Positions 37,933 to 48,892 of a DNA stretch of 64,000 bases are shown here, in pieces. A model generated the notes under the pieces. It was not told where the DNA came from, did not search any database, and saw nothing but the letters and a program-made list of their open reading frames with translations. The position numbers and the translations under genes are program-made. Each line of letters opens with the position of its first letter. Within the stretch, counting starts at the first letter, position 1. The DNA is from Anaeramoeba flamelloides (lineage: Eukaryota; Metamonada; Anaeramoebidae): NCBI GenBank assembly GCA_027625915.1, contig JANTQA010000032.1, positions 4,898,001-4,962,000 of the forward strand, given 5' to 3'.

Positions 37933-40164
37933 AAAAAGAAGAAAAAAAAGTACAGAATATATTTTGAAGCAACAGATTTTAGTTGTTGTGACATTCATTT
38001 TTTTGATCACTGTATAAATATAATCTAACAATGACTTATTAGATGTTTTTAAGAATGACCATAACGTGGAATTGTATCATTTTGAAAATTTTTATAAGTT
38101 CCTTTTACAAATACAAAAATAGAAACCCAAAATAATAGTTTTCCAGTATTTTATAATTCATATTTAAAACCCTCAAAAAGCAACTCTTTTTTTAATTGTT
38201 TAATTTCAAAGATTAACTCAATAATAATGAAACCCAAAAACCTAATGATTGATTATTTTTGTTTCTTTTTTTGAAAATAGTTATATTTTCAGTATATTTC
38301 CAATATGTGATGATAATTTGTAAAATAAATCAATGTGTCAATTATTTAATTTTGTAAAAAAATTTGATTTATTTTATTAACTAATCTCTATATTTTTAGA
38401 CTATTTGAATAAAATTATTTTTCAACTCTGAAGACTCAATAATCATCAACTTTGTATTTTTTTTCTTAAAGTCTTGAGTTTTTGTATAAATATAAGGATA
38501 ATTTTGAATTGATTCCAAAAACATTTATGTGCTTTTTAAATGAAAGAAACTGTTGTCTGATATTTTTGCTATAGAATATGAAGATGGTTTACAAGCAAAT
38601 TAAAAGGATAATAATTTTTGTATAATCACTTGAAATCTTTTTGGATTTAAAAGGTAATATTTGAAGGTGATGAAACCTAAAATTGAAGTTTTATTCCATT
38701 GGGTTGTTTATATAAATAGTATTTTTGTTTCAAATCTAAACTAACATTTTTTTGAATAACTTTTCATTTCATTTTTTGAGTTGTATATTTATTTTATTTT
38801 TAAGTAAGCAGTTAATTGTGAATTTTACAAATTAATGGAAAATTTAAATTTGTATTTTTGTAAAAGTTTGATTCATATTCTTCTGAGTTAAGTGATTATT
38901 GAAAATATGTAAACATTAATTAAAGAAAAGTTTTTATTGTTATAATGGTGGATATTTGTTATCGTTGTGGTCTATATTGATGTGGGTAAGTGTTATTAAG
39001 ATTCTGGTGGAATGAAGGATATCCATAATTACTAAATTAAGATTTGTAATTGACCGTCATTTGATAATGGGGTGTGTTTTAACAATAATCAAAAAGATAA
39101 AATCCATTTCAAAAATTGTTGCTTACCAGAAAGAATATTTTGAAAAAAAAAAAAAAAAAGATAGTTTAGTCTACAAGAACAAATAATTATTCAATCTTAT
39201 TGATAATTCGCTTTTATGGTATCTAAATATATATAAGCTATTTCCAATAATATAGGGCATTTTTTATTTCAATAATTATTTCTTAATATTAATTCAATTA
39301 TACAAAATGTACAACAATAATATGTTTTTTAACATATCATACTTAATTTCTTGTATTTCGAAGTTTTATTAATGGATATTAAATATTTTTTTTTGAATTA
39401 AAATTATTTTGCAAAATTTTTAATTTTGAAAAAATAATAGAGTCAAATTTCTCATTTCATTATTTTTTGAATTCTTCATTTTTTTCATTTTTACTTTGTT
39501 ATTATTATTGTCCAAAATTTAACAAAGTTCAGAAGAGATGTGATAAGAAATCAACCAAAAATTCTTTTGATTCTAAACAATTGAGTTGACTTCGATGGAC
39601 TTTGGTGGAAAAATTCCTCAGAACAGTTGTACACTTCAATTAAAGAGGTGAGATAAACAAAAAAAAAAAGAAAAAATAAAAAAGGTTTTTTTTTTTTTTT
39701 TTTCATTCAGTTTGATGTTTTAAAAAAAAAAAAAAAAAAAAAAACACAAAAAAGTTAATGGGAAAAACAAAAAGTTAATGATCAAATGAAAAACAAAAAA
39801 TCTAAAGATCAAATCAAAAATATATTGAAGTATGATTTTACACATTATCAAAAAAAAAAATTGAAAAAAAGATCGAACTAAAGATTGTTAAATAGACATT
39901 ACTAATTTTGGATATTTTTCCAAAAATTAGGGGTAATTTTTTTTTTTTTTTTTTTATTCTTCGAAATTTGATCAATAAACACAAATTTTAATCAAGAGTT
40001 TTATTATTATTAATGGCTTCGTTTTTTTTGTCTAAAGTTTTGAGTTTAATAACTGAATAAAGAATTTATTCTTATATTGATGGATATTTTTTTGCCCCAC
40101 AATTTTGGATGGAGTTTAAATGATATATTTCAAAAATAAAACTAAAAAAAAAACAAAAACTTTA

Positions 40165-40620
40165 AAAAAATTGAACCGCATTATTTGAAATGAGCATTAT
40201 ATGATTTTTTATAACTGAACTTTTCTCGGAAAAGAAGTTAACAAGAAAATATTTTTTTGAAGAATTATTTGAATTTCAAAAAAATAACATTGTCTCAATT
40301 TTAGTAATGTTTATCGGTATTTCTGAAGATCTTTTTTTCTCTAACTAAATATATTGCAAAAAAAAAAGAATCAAGAAAGAATAAAATTGGTAAAAAAAGT
40401 AAAGAAAAAGAAGAAGAAAATAAAATATAAATTTGATAAAGAAGAAAAAATAGAGAAAGAAATAAGGAAAGGAAAGAAAAAGGAAAAAAATTGAAAAATT
40501 AGAAAAAATATAATCTGATCCTAAAATTTGAAAAATTTTTTTTGAAAAGAATATTTGTATAAACCAAATAAAACAAGTTACATTAGCATTATTAATTGGG
40601 TCCACACTTTCTCAAAAATA
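40165..40620 (+). repeat. Dispersed repeat R8, copy 1
   Basis: Aligns with 44240-44690 in the same orientation. Shared landmarks: TTTGAAATGAGCATTA, ACTGAACTTTTCTC / ACTGAACTTTCACT, CGAAGATCTCTTTTTTT-like block, AAATTAGAAAAAAT near the 3' end, and ATAAACC before a conserved AAAATAGTTTA. An A/T-rich middle accounts for the apparent F-rich frame on the minus strand. Confidence 0.7.
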
Positions 40621-40944
40621 GTTTAGAATCCATAGCATTTGATGGTTTTATCGCCAACTTTAATACACAAAAAAAAAAAAAAATAATAAAAAAAAGAGTA
40701 AAGCAAAACACAATTGCTAAATCATATTATTTTTCTAATTATTGTATTTTGTCTTTCTTCTTTTTTTTTAGTATGAATAAGCTGTTTGAGCAAAGTTGAG
40801 TAATCAAGTATGGTTTATAACATCAACTTAAAAATTAATGGGTCAATATTTACAAATTAATTCGACTTTATCATTTGAAGTGTTTTCTGTTTCATATCAT
40901 TAGGAATTTGATCTGTGGTTAAAAAACAATTGATGATTGTTCAT

Positions 40945-41050
40945 ATGGAAGAAGTATAAATTACATTTTAGATGCCTTCTTTCTTGAATTTCCAAACTCA
41001 TATTTCTATGTAAAATAGTGTATTTCATTGATTTTTCATGGTGGTCGTTT
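40945..41050 (+). repeat. Dispersed repeat R9, copy 2
   Basis: GGAAGAAGTATAAATTACAT followed by TTTAGATGCCTTCT, then TAGTGTATTTCATTGA as in the third copy near 63820. Confidence 0.65.
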
Positions 41051-41098
41051 CATATTCAAAGTATCTTTAGGATCCAACAAATATAATACAGTCAGTTT

Positions 41099-41285
41099 CA
41101 CTTTTAAGGCACAAACTTTCAACATAATTTAAGGCACAAAAAAAATCTCAAATTAAAGCACAAAATTCAAATTCTAGTAAAATAAATTGTAAAAAAAAAA
41201 AATTCCAAATTTTGTACCTAAATTTGAGATTTTTTTGTACCTTAAATTTCGTTGAAAGTTTGTGCCTTAAAAGTGAAACTGACTG
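41099..41285. mobile_element. Tc1/mariner-type MITE, family M1 copy B
   Basis: 187 bp with flanking TA dinucleotides. Ends CAGTCAGTTTCACTTTTAAG and CTTAAAAGTGAAACTGACTG are perfectly inverted. It has the same internal GGCACAAA / TTTGTGCC and CTCAAATTA / TAAATTTGAG blocks as the other copies. Confidence 0.95.
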
Positions 41286-41469
41286 TAACAAATAAAATTC
41301 AAAGGAATTTAAATTCTAAAAATTCAAAATTGAGAAAAAAAAATCAATCATGTTTTGTTTTATATTGTCTCACATATTTTATTTCTTCAATTTAGAACAA
41401 ATACTTGAAATTTGTTAGATAATATATTAGGTGTAATTTAATATAAATTGTGGCAATTTGTCACTAATA

Positions 41470-41520
41470 AATAAATATATCCCTTAGCACCCCGGATTTG
41501 CCTAAATTTCATCAAGTTTT
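41470..41520. repeat. Inverted-repeat arm around TATATCCCTTAGCAC
   Basis: ATATATCCCTTAGCACCCC and TTTGCCTAAATTT read back at 43150-43195 as TTTTAGGTTATTTGGAGTGC with TAAGGGATATATATAT. A shorter relative (TTTTAGGCAATTTTGGGGTG) lies at 42812-42832. The pair may bound a 1.7-kb element, but no target duplication was found. Confidence 0.5.
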
Positions 41521-41596
41521 TTAAATTAGATTTAAAATGATATTGAGCTACTAATATATTTATTATCTAATTTGTCTTTAATCCATATTTGAATTA

Positions 41597-41793
41597 CAGT
41601 CAGTTTCACTTTTAAGGCACAAACTTTCAACGAAATTTAAGGCACAAAAAAAATCTCAAATTAAGGCACAAAATTCAAATTCTAGTAAAAATAAATTGTA
41701 AAAAAAAAATTCCAAAAAATTGTGCCTTAATTTGGAATTTTTTTGTGCCTTAAATTTCGTTGAAAGTTTGTGCCTTAAAAGTGAAACTGACTG
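41597..41793. mobile_element. Tc1/mariner-type MITE, family M1 copy C
   Basis: 197 bp flanked by TA. Ends CAGTCAGTTTCACTTTTAAG and CTTAAAAGTGAAACTGACTG are identical inverted repeats. Arms stay nearly perfect through AGGCACAAACTTTCAACGAA and its partner, making this one of the freshest copies. Confidence 0.95.
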
Positions 41794-43149
41794 TATAATA
41801 AAAAGTCAAAATAGTTCAAAGATAAAGTAGTTAAGTTATTGATTTTTTTTTTTGAAATTGAAAAAAAAAATAATAATTATTCATTTTTACATTTTTTTTA
41901 AAGATTTTTATTTTTATTTTAATTTTTTTAAATCAGAAATTTTATTACATTAAAAGTAATTCAAAAACTCAACACATTGATTTATTAATAATAACCACCA
42001 AACAATTTTGATAATTTTATGATAAAAAAAATAAATAAAAAAATAAATTACTTTGAAATTTAATTTTTTTTTTTAGAAAAAATTACAATAAATATCCAAT
42101 TAAGAGACAAATGAAATTTATTTCTTTAGGCCAAAATTAAATTTTTAATATGATTAATTTTCTAAAACTTTTATTTAAACAATAGATAATAATTGAAAAT
42201 CAATAAAAAAAAAATTGTAAAATAATTTCAATTTATTAAATTGGAATAAAACAAATATAAATTACTTTTTAATCGATAAAATATTTATACCTAAATTTAA
42301 AATCAAATAAAAAATAACTCTTAAATATTATTCCAATATAACAAAATAATCTACGAAACAAAATTTTTTTTATTGCATTTTGATATTGGTAAAAATTTGA
42401 ATAATATATTTGCGATATTTGGATTTTTCCTTTATAAATTAATCCAGATCTTGTTAAATAAGTTCTGATATATGGTCTCTAATTTAACAATATTGTTTAT
42501 TTTATGTCTAGATTTTAAAAAGTCAAAAATTAAAAAATTGTAAAAAAATAAAAAAAAAAATCAATTATTAATCTGACTCGAATTATTGACCAAATCATTT
42601 AAAATTGAAAAAAAATCTTGTTGAAAAAATTGTAAAATTTTGCAATGAAAAAAAATATTATTTTTTTTTCAAATTTAATTTATTTTTTTTTTTTTTTTAA
42701 ATTATTTAGAATCTAATATAGATATTGATATTGAATCGTAATAAATAGATAAAACAAATTTTCTATATGATGTTATAATAACTTTTATAATGAATAAATT
42801 ATTTAATCAAGCATTTTAGGCAATTTTGGGGTGCAAAGGGCCCCCAAAAAAGTTCCAGTAAAGTATGATGTGTTTTAAATGTTAAAACTAAGAGGTTTTT
42901 GATGTCTAGACAAACTTTTCAAAAAAAAAAAAAAAATTTATTTTGACAAAATTTGGAAAAATAATAAAATCACAATAACCAAAAAAAAAAGTCCTTCCAA
43001 TGTTGAAAATTTTTTTTCAAGTTATTTTTTTATTTTATTTAACTATACAATTTTTAATTATAAAATTTTCTTTCTAAGATAATTTTTTATTAATTCTAGA
43101 TCTTATAATCCTTTGATAACATTTCAAATTCAAATTTTTGTTTGGAATG

Positions 43150-43195
43150 TTTTTAGGTTATTTGGAGTGCTAAGGGATATATATATATTACAAAA
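43150..43195. repeat. Inverted-repeat partner of 41470-41520
   Basis: TTTGGAGTGCTAAGGGATAT is the reverse complement of the arm at 41470-41520 with few changes. Confidence 0.5.
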
Positions 43196-44070
43196 TTTGA
43201 ATATTATAACATTCTTTAGATAAAAAAATTAGTTATTTCTGTAAAGTTGTGAAAATTATCAATTTATAGTTCGTGGTTGGTCGATATTTATTGAACCCAG
43301 AGAGAAAAAGGTTCTGTACGTTGCCAAAACAATGATTCATAGTGTGTGTGTTATAATTTGTTGAAATGTGAGATCTCCAATGTAAGAAAAATTAATATAA
43401 AAAAAATAAAAAAAAAATAGAAAAACTCTAACACATTTTTTTATTGATTTTTTTCGATCTTTAAAGTTCGAAGAATGATTAAATTCAAATAAAAGTATTA
43501 AAAGTAATTTACTCAACTAAAAAATAATTTTTTCTAAATCACAACATTTTTTAAAAAGTTTATTATCTTTACCCTCTTTAAACCCTCAAAATATATTGAA
43601 ACTATCAAATAAAAACAAATTTTGAATTCTATTTTTTTTTTTAATAAATAACATAACTGATTAATTAAGATCTTGAAAAAATTCACATTTCAATTATTCA
43701 TCTGTCTCTTATTTTTTAGATTTATAAACTTTAATCAAAACCCTGGCAATTTATTTCTTAAAAAAAAACAAAAAATAGAGAAAACTCAAGTAATATTCAT
43801 AATCAGTATTAAATTATCAAAAATGTTTTGTTTTCTGGAAATAGAAAATATAAATATTCTGATAAAAAATTGTATTTGTTATCATTTTTTTAGCTTAGTT
43901 TTCAAAAATAAAATATCTCATCAAAAAAAAAAAATGAAAGAAGGATGAAAAAACATTTGGATCTCAAAAAGTTCACAATATTGTATGTAAAGGTACGAAA
44001 CTGATACATTGGTTTACATGATTCTATTTTATAATGATTCAGAATGAAAGTTGAGTGTCAATCTAAACTC

Positions 44071-44435
44071 TTTTTCAAAAATTGTGACTCACCTGAAATA
44101 ATAAATTGAAAAAAAAAATTTATCCTTTAGTATTCAAGAACAATTAATAACTAAACATGATTTGTAATTCACTTTTAAGTCATTCTAAATCTATAAAAGC
44201 CTGATATATTAAAAATTAAAAAAAATAAAACCAAAAACTAAAAAAAAGTGAGTCACAATTTTTGAAATGAGCATTACCCATTTTTTTATTACTGAACTTT
44301 CACTGAAAAAAAGTTGAACAACAATATTTTTTATGAATAATTTAATCCATTTTCAAAGACATTACATAGTCGAAATTTTCTTAGTGATTATTTGTCTTTT
44401 CGAAGATCTCTTTTTTTTTTCCACATGATCTTTTG

Positions 44436-44467
<32 letters not shown>

Positions 44468-44690
44468 AAAAAAAAAAAAAATTTTCAAAAACAAAGAAAA
44501 AGAAAAACAAAAGAAAAACAAAAGAAAAAAAAAATTTGAAAAAGCAAAACTAAAATTTGAAAAATTAGAAAAAATGATTCTGATCGAAAAATTTGAAAAT
44601 ATTTTTTGTTAAGAATACTGGAATAAACCCTCAAAACAACTCCAATTAACATTATAAAGTGAGTCAAAAATTATGAAAAATAGTTTACGT
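44071..44690. repeat. R8 copy 2 with inverted ends
   Basis: The left end TTTTTCAAAAATTGTGACTC (44071-44093) is inverted at 44659-44681 (GTGAGTCAAAAATTATGAAA). An exact inverted 17-mer, CAAAAATTGTGACTCAC / GTGAGTCACAATTTTTG, also joins 44076-44092 to 44248-44264. The segment from 44240 onward is the R8 relative of 40165-40620. It may be a TIR element with an internal duplication. Confidence 0.6.
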
Positions 44691-45387
44691 TGTACTTTTT
44701 TATAAAATAATATAATTTTTATCATCGTTGATTCTCCGCTCCAACAGAAATCGTAGGTTACTTTGTTTTTAATTAAAATTAGTTTTTAATGAAAATTACA
44801 AATTATTTTTTTTCCATTTCAAAAAAAAAAAAATATTTTCTCATTTAAGATAAGATCCTTCAAGAACTAAAATTATTACTTTAAATTGGTGAATCTATTG
44901 ATAGTGTAACTAATTTTATTTTATTATTTGGTTTTTGAATTTCTTTGATAATTTATTTTTTAATTAAAATTAAGAAAAAATAAGTATATAAAAAAGCACT
45001 GAATATATATATATATATAATATTTTTTTTTATTTTTTGATAAAACCACTAAATTCAAATATATTTGGATTTTATTAATATTTAAAAAATGTTTTTTTTT
45101 TTGTTAATAATAAAAATTTTATTTTTCAAATCTTAGTAAAGAAGAATAAGGGGAAAAAAAAAAAAAAATAATATTTTTTTTTTTTTTTTTCAAAATAGAA
45201 AATGAGAAAAATTATAAAAATATAAAGAAAAAAAAATAATTCAAAAAGAAATAGACCCCCAATAAAATAGAAATAAAATTTTTCATTTTTTATCTAATGA
45301 CGAAGAATCTAAAGAAAATCTAAAAGAAAAATTTTATTAATCTATAAAATATTAATTTGTTAAAAATATAAGTATATAATTTGGTGC

Positions 45388-48300
45388 TCAATTGTGTGTA
45401 AGTATTCTTTGTTTTTTCTTTGATGTGGATCTAGTTGTTGGCATTGGTGTTGTTGGTTTGTTGTGGTGTCTTTTATATGTGAATCGTGTGCGGGGTGTTG
45501 TTATCACATCAAGTTTTTTCTTTCTTTTTGCTCCAAATCTTTTTGATCTTGGTGTTGAGATCTGTGGGAGTTCATTTTCTTTTCTTTGTTGATTCTCAAG
45601 CTGCTTGATGGCAAATAGAGTATTGATTTCGGATTTTATTTTAAATTCTTTTAAAAAGTCTTTTTGGAATTTATTAAATTTTTTTTTTGATTTAAAGCAG
45701 CGAGCGAATCCATCCATTTGTTCTAGCATTTTGTTTTTGTCTCTTGACAGAAGATTCTTGTTACCCAAAATGTTATTGAAATTTTCATTTTCTTTTCCGT
45801 TTTCGCTTTCGCTGTTGTTTTCCTTATGATGATCAATGTTATTTAATTGTTTTTCAAATTCATTTTCGGAAGAGCCTGAATTTGATTGTGATTTTGTCCC
45901 CAGATCTAGTTCCATTCCATTTTCTAATTTATTGTTATTCTGTAGCCGGAATATTTTATGTTTCTTTTTCAATTTTGAAATTTGGGGGCTTTCTAAATAA
46001 AAATCAGATCCGGAATTTTTGCTTTTTCTTTTTTTTTTTAAGACACTATTCTCTAATCCCATTTTTAAAACTAATTTTCTCTTCTTTTCACGATCTTCAA
46101 CCCGCAAATTTAGAGCTTGCAAAACTGGATATTTAATATTCCATGAAATTTTATTATCATCAAATCCAAATGATTCAACAATGGTTTCATAATCATCATC
46201 TTCATAGATTTCGAAATCTTCTCTTTTGGGCATAAATCCAGCTAGTTCTGAAAAGGTTTTTTTGGATTTGTTGTTATTTGATTTTCTTTCTTTTTGTTTT
46301 TTTTTTTTTGTTTTTTTTTTCTTTTTCTGTTTGTTTTTTTTGCCTGTATTATTTTTGCTTTTTTTATTTCTCCGATCAAATTTTTTTTTCATTTCTTCTT
46401 TATGTGTATTGTTTTGGAGTCTGTTTCTTTTCCTTGAATTTTTTTTTGCAAGTTTTTGTGTTGATGGTAGAATATCCGTCTTGCTTGGAAATGGATATGT
46501 TCTAGATGCTAGATATACCTGCTCAAAGTGTTGTTTGCATTCGTCTTTTGTCTTTGTCTTGATTATTTTTGCAATCCCTTCCCAATTGCCAAACCCAACT
46601 CGATCAAATCCTTCAAGAAGAGTTAATTCCTCTTCGTATGTCCATTTCTTTTGGTATATTGGTTCCTTTGCACTCACAAATACTTGATAATCATGTGTTC
46701 TTTTATGTGAATTTGTCTATTTATTAGAAGAGAGAAAGAATAACAATTGGAACAATTATAATTAGTTGAGAGGTTAGAATATTAGATCCACGAGAGTTTT
46801 TATATCGAAATTATAAAGTTTTGTAGGGGTTTATTTTTTCTGGATGTAGATTATTGATGATTTAATTAAGACGCAAAGATCAAAGTTATTTAAGGGACTA
46901 ATCTCCGGTAAATTTTTTTTACCTAAATTTAATAGAGATTGTGAAAAAAATTTGCCAATTACTTAGATTTGAAAAATCATGTTTTATTTTCAATATTACT
47001 GTTGTGGAAAAAAAGTGAAACACGGTTTTTAAGTGGGAACATTACTGAAAATGAAAAGTAAAATCAATAAAAGGAAGAAACCAATTAACTTCAAAGAATA
47101 ACCCATTATATTATTTTCAATCAACCCAACAAATACAATTTAAATCTACTTGATTTATAGAAATTGGTAGTGGGTTTTGGAGATCTCAAAAATAGTCAAT
47201 TTTTTGAACAAATTTTTTAATAATTGATCAATCAAAGAAAAACCCATACTAAAAGATAGTATTTAAAAAACTGTTATTGTGGCGAATACTTCATTTTGTC
47301 TTTGTTTATTTATTTATTCTTTTTTTCATTGATCTTACTTTGAATTTTCAGTAATGTTCCCAATTAAAAACTGTGTTCCACTTTTTTTCCACAACGGTTA
47401 AACTGGTTTCTTGATAAGGAGTTCTTATTTAGAAATAGGTCAAAAAAAAAAAATTAATAGAGACTAGTCCCTTAAAAAAAAAAAAAGGAGGGGATGAAAA
47501 GGGAATTACAGTCAGTTTCACTATTACGGAACAAACTTTCAAGGGAATTTAAGGCATGTAAAAATCCCAATGTAAAGCACATTTTTTGGAATTTTTTGTT
47601 ACACAATTAATTTTACTAGAATTTGAATTTTGTGTCTTAATTTGAGATTTTTATATGCCTTAAATTTCATTGAAAGTTTGTGCCTTCATAGTGGAACTGA
47701 CTGTAAAAAAGTTGTAAAACAGTCCGGAGAGAATTGTTTTGTTGTTACATTTACAAGTAAACTCGAGAAACCAGTAGAAATCTTTGGTCTTGGGATTACT
47801 ATTTGTTGAAAAATAAATGGATCAAAATTTTCATTTCAACTTTCCAAAAAATGATGATAATAAATGATTAAACTTTTCAAAATTTTAATTCTCTAAACAA
47901 GTTTAGGTCTTAATTTCCCCTTTCAAAATTAGTTCTTTGTTGGTTTATTTGAATTCTTGGGTAATATGTGTTTTTTGGAAAAGCTGAATGAAAATTTTGA
48001 TATTTATTTTACGATTAATAGTGTGCTGGTTTTTGCATAAGGAATGGGAAAAAATTTTCACTTTCTTTTTTTTCTTTCGGATTGTTTTTTGAAGAAAAAG
48101 ATTTTAATGAGTGAAATTTGTTTATTTCTTGGGTTCTTTTTTTATTAACATGTAATGATAGGTATTGAGTCGATATAAAGATGGGCTAAGAATCAGAAAT
48201 AAAAAAATTTTTCAAAAATAAAAAAAAAAGATTATCGGTTAAACATGATGTTCTTTTTAAATTTGAAGAAGAATAAAGATCGTCAAAAATAGAAAAAATA

Positions 48301-48892
48301 ATTCACTTTAGAATTACTCAGAGCTGGAAAGGTGGTTTTTTACAAGTTCAGGTTAATTTGTTTGGGTCGTGTTTAAGTGATGTTAAGATTTATTGTTTTT
48401 TACATAACCACAAAAATTTTATTTGCAAAAATTTACAATGAAATCGTTTGTTAAATTGAACACCACTTATTCACAACGGGTGTCTTTTGGTGCGACTTTA
48501 CACCCACTTTTCAAAATTATTTTTGAAAAATAAAATCCCAAAATTTTGATCAAAAAAAATAGTTTTCGATTTTGATGCTGGTTTTGGAATGTTTTTTTTA
48601 TTACCAACTCTTTTTTTTTGATTTTGCTTTCGTTTTGACACTTAAAAAATAAGGATTAAAAAAAAATACTAAAAATTTTTTCAAAAGTAACCGTTTTTTT
48701 TGAATCGAAAAATGTGTGTTTTTTTGTTACAAAGGATCAATTTAGAAAGAAATGAAAAAAATTACTTACTTGTTTTCCTGTTGAGAAGCATTTTGGACAG
48801 AGTGTTACATTCTCACATTCTTCGCATTTTATAATCACACCTTGGCTTATGTCTTGTTCACAGTATGTACAACAAATTCGAAACTCATTCAT
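45388..48892 (-). CDS. ADA2: ADA2-type transcriptional adaptor (SAGA subunit), two exons, no visible SWIRM domain
   Basis: Minus strand: exon 1 48892-48770, exon 2 46716-45388 (stop TGA), phase 0, 483 residues. The ZZ finger (CTYC at 8-11, CEEC at 23-26, CPKC at 32-35) is completed by HKRTH (45-49) coded across the intron. The SANT domain follows (about 64-110; WTYEEELTLLEGFDRVGFGN). The ADA signature FMPKREDFEIYEDDDYETIV starts near residue 202, and MDGFARCFKSKKKFNKFQ matches the later helical part. ZZ-SANT-ADA order is diagnostic for ADA2, which anchors and stimulates GCN5 in SAGA. An unusually long K/N-rich linker separates SANT from the ADA block, and the C-terminus ends in basic repeats (TTPRTRFTYKRHHNKPTTP) where ADA2 proteins usually carry SWIRM. 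The 2053-bp intron holds two TIR elements and repeat R5. Confidence 0.93.
46895..47471. mobile_element. TTAA-flanked inverted-repeat element, family T2 (ADA2 intron)
   Basis: 577 bp flanked by TTAA at 46891-46894 and 47472-47475. The ends are GGGACTAATCTC and, inverted, GAGACTAGTCCC (11 of 12). Further in, a longer and better-kept inverted pair, 47001-47052 and 47347-47396, includes GTTGTGGAAAAAAAGTG / CACTTTTTTTCCACAAC and GGGAACATTACTGAAAAT / ATTTTCAGTAATGTTCCC. The inner pair may be an independent element nested in the outer one, or a long interrupted TIR. No coding capacity. Confidence 0.8.
47509..47703. mobile_element. Tc1/mariner-type MITE, family M1 copy D (ADA2 intron)
   Basis: 195 bp flanked by TA. 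The ends CAGTCAGTTTCACTATTACG and TCATAGTGGAACTGACTG have more mismatches than copies B and C, so this copy is older or has been more mutated. It lies 38 bp downstream of the 577-bp TTAA element. Confidence 0.9.
47800..48030 (+). repeat. Dispersed repeat R5, copy 2 (ADA2 intron)
   Basis: Partner of 14085-14320; shares AATAAATGG, ATCAAAATTTTCATTT, GAATTCTTGGGTAATATGTG and AAGCTGAATGAAAATTTTGA. Confidence 0.65.

Larger units (their letters stand above)
37216..45387. other. Long gene-free region between uL24 and ADA2
   Basis: 8.2 kb with no frame showing recognisable protein features; open frames are F/K/N homopolymer products. It contains R3 copy 2, R8 (two copies), R9 copy 2, two MITEs 311 bp apart, an inverted pair around TATATCCCTTAGCAC (41470-41520 and 43150-43195) and many A or T runs. 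It is the most repeat-dense stretch of the window. Confidence 0.6.

Noticed and set aside
43673-43948. 91-codon plus-strand frame in the repeat-rich intergenic region
   Set aside because: K/F/I/N composition as expected of AT-rich noncoding DNA, no splice partner or domain.
45392-46687. Long open frames on the plus strand opposite ADA2
   Set aside because: They are antisense shadows of the K/N-rich ADA2 exon (poly-K gives poly-F/L/S); no motif of their own.
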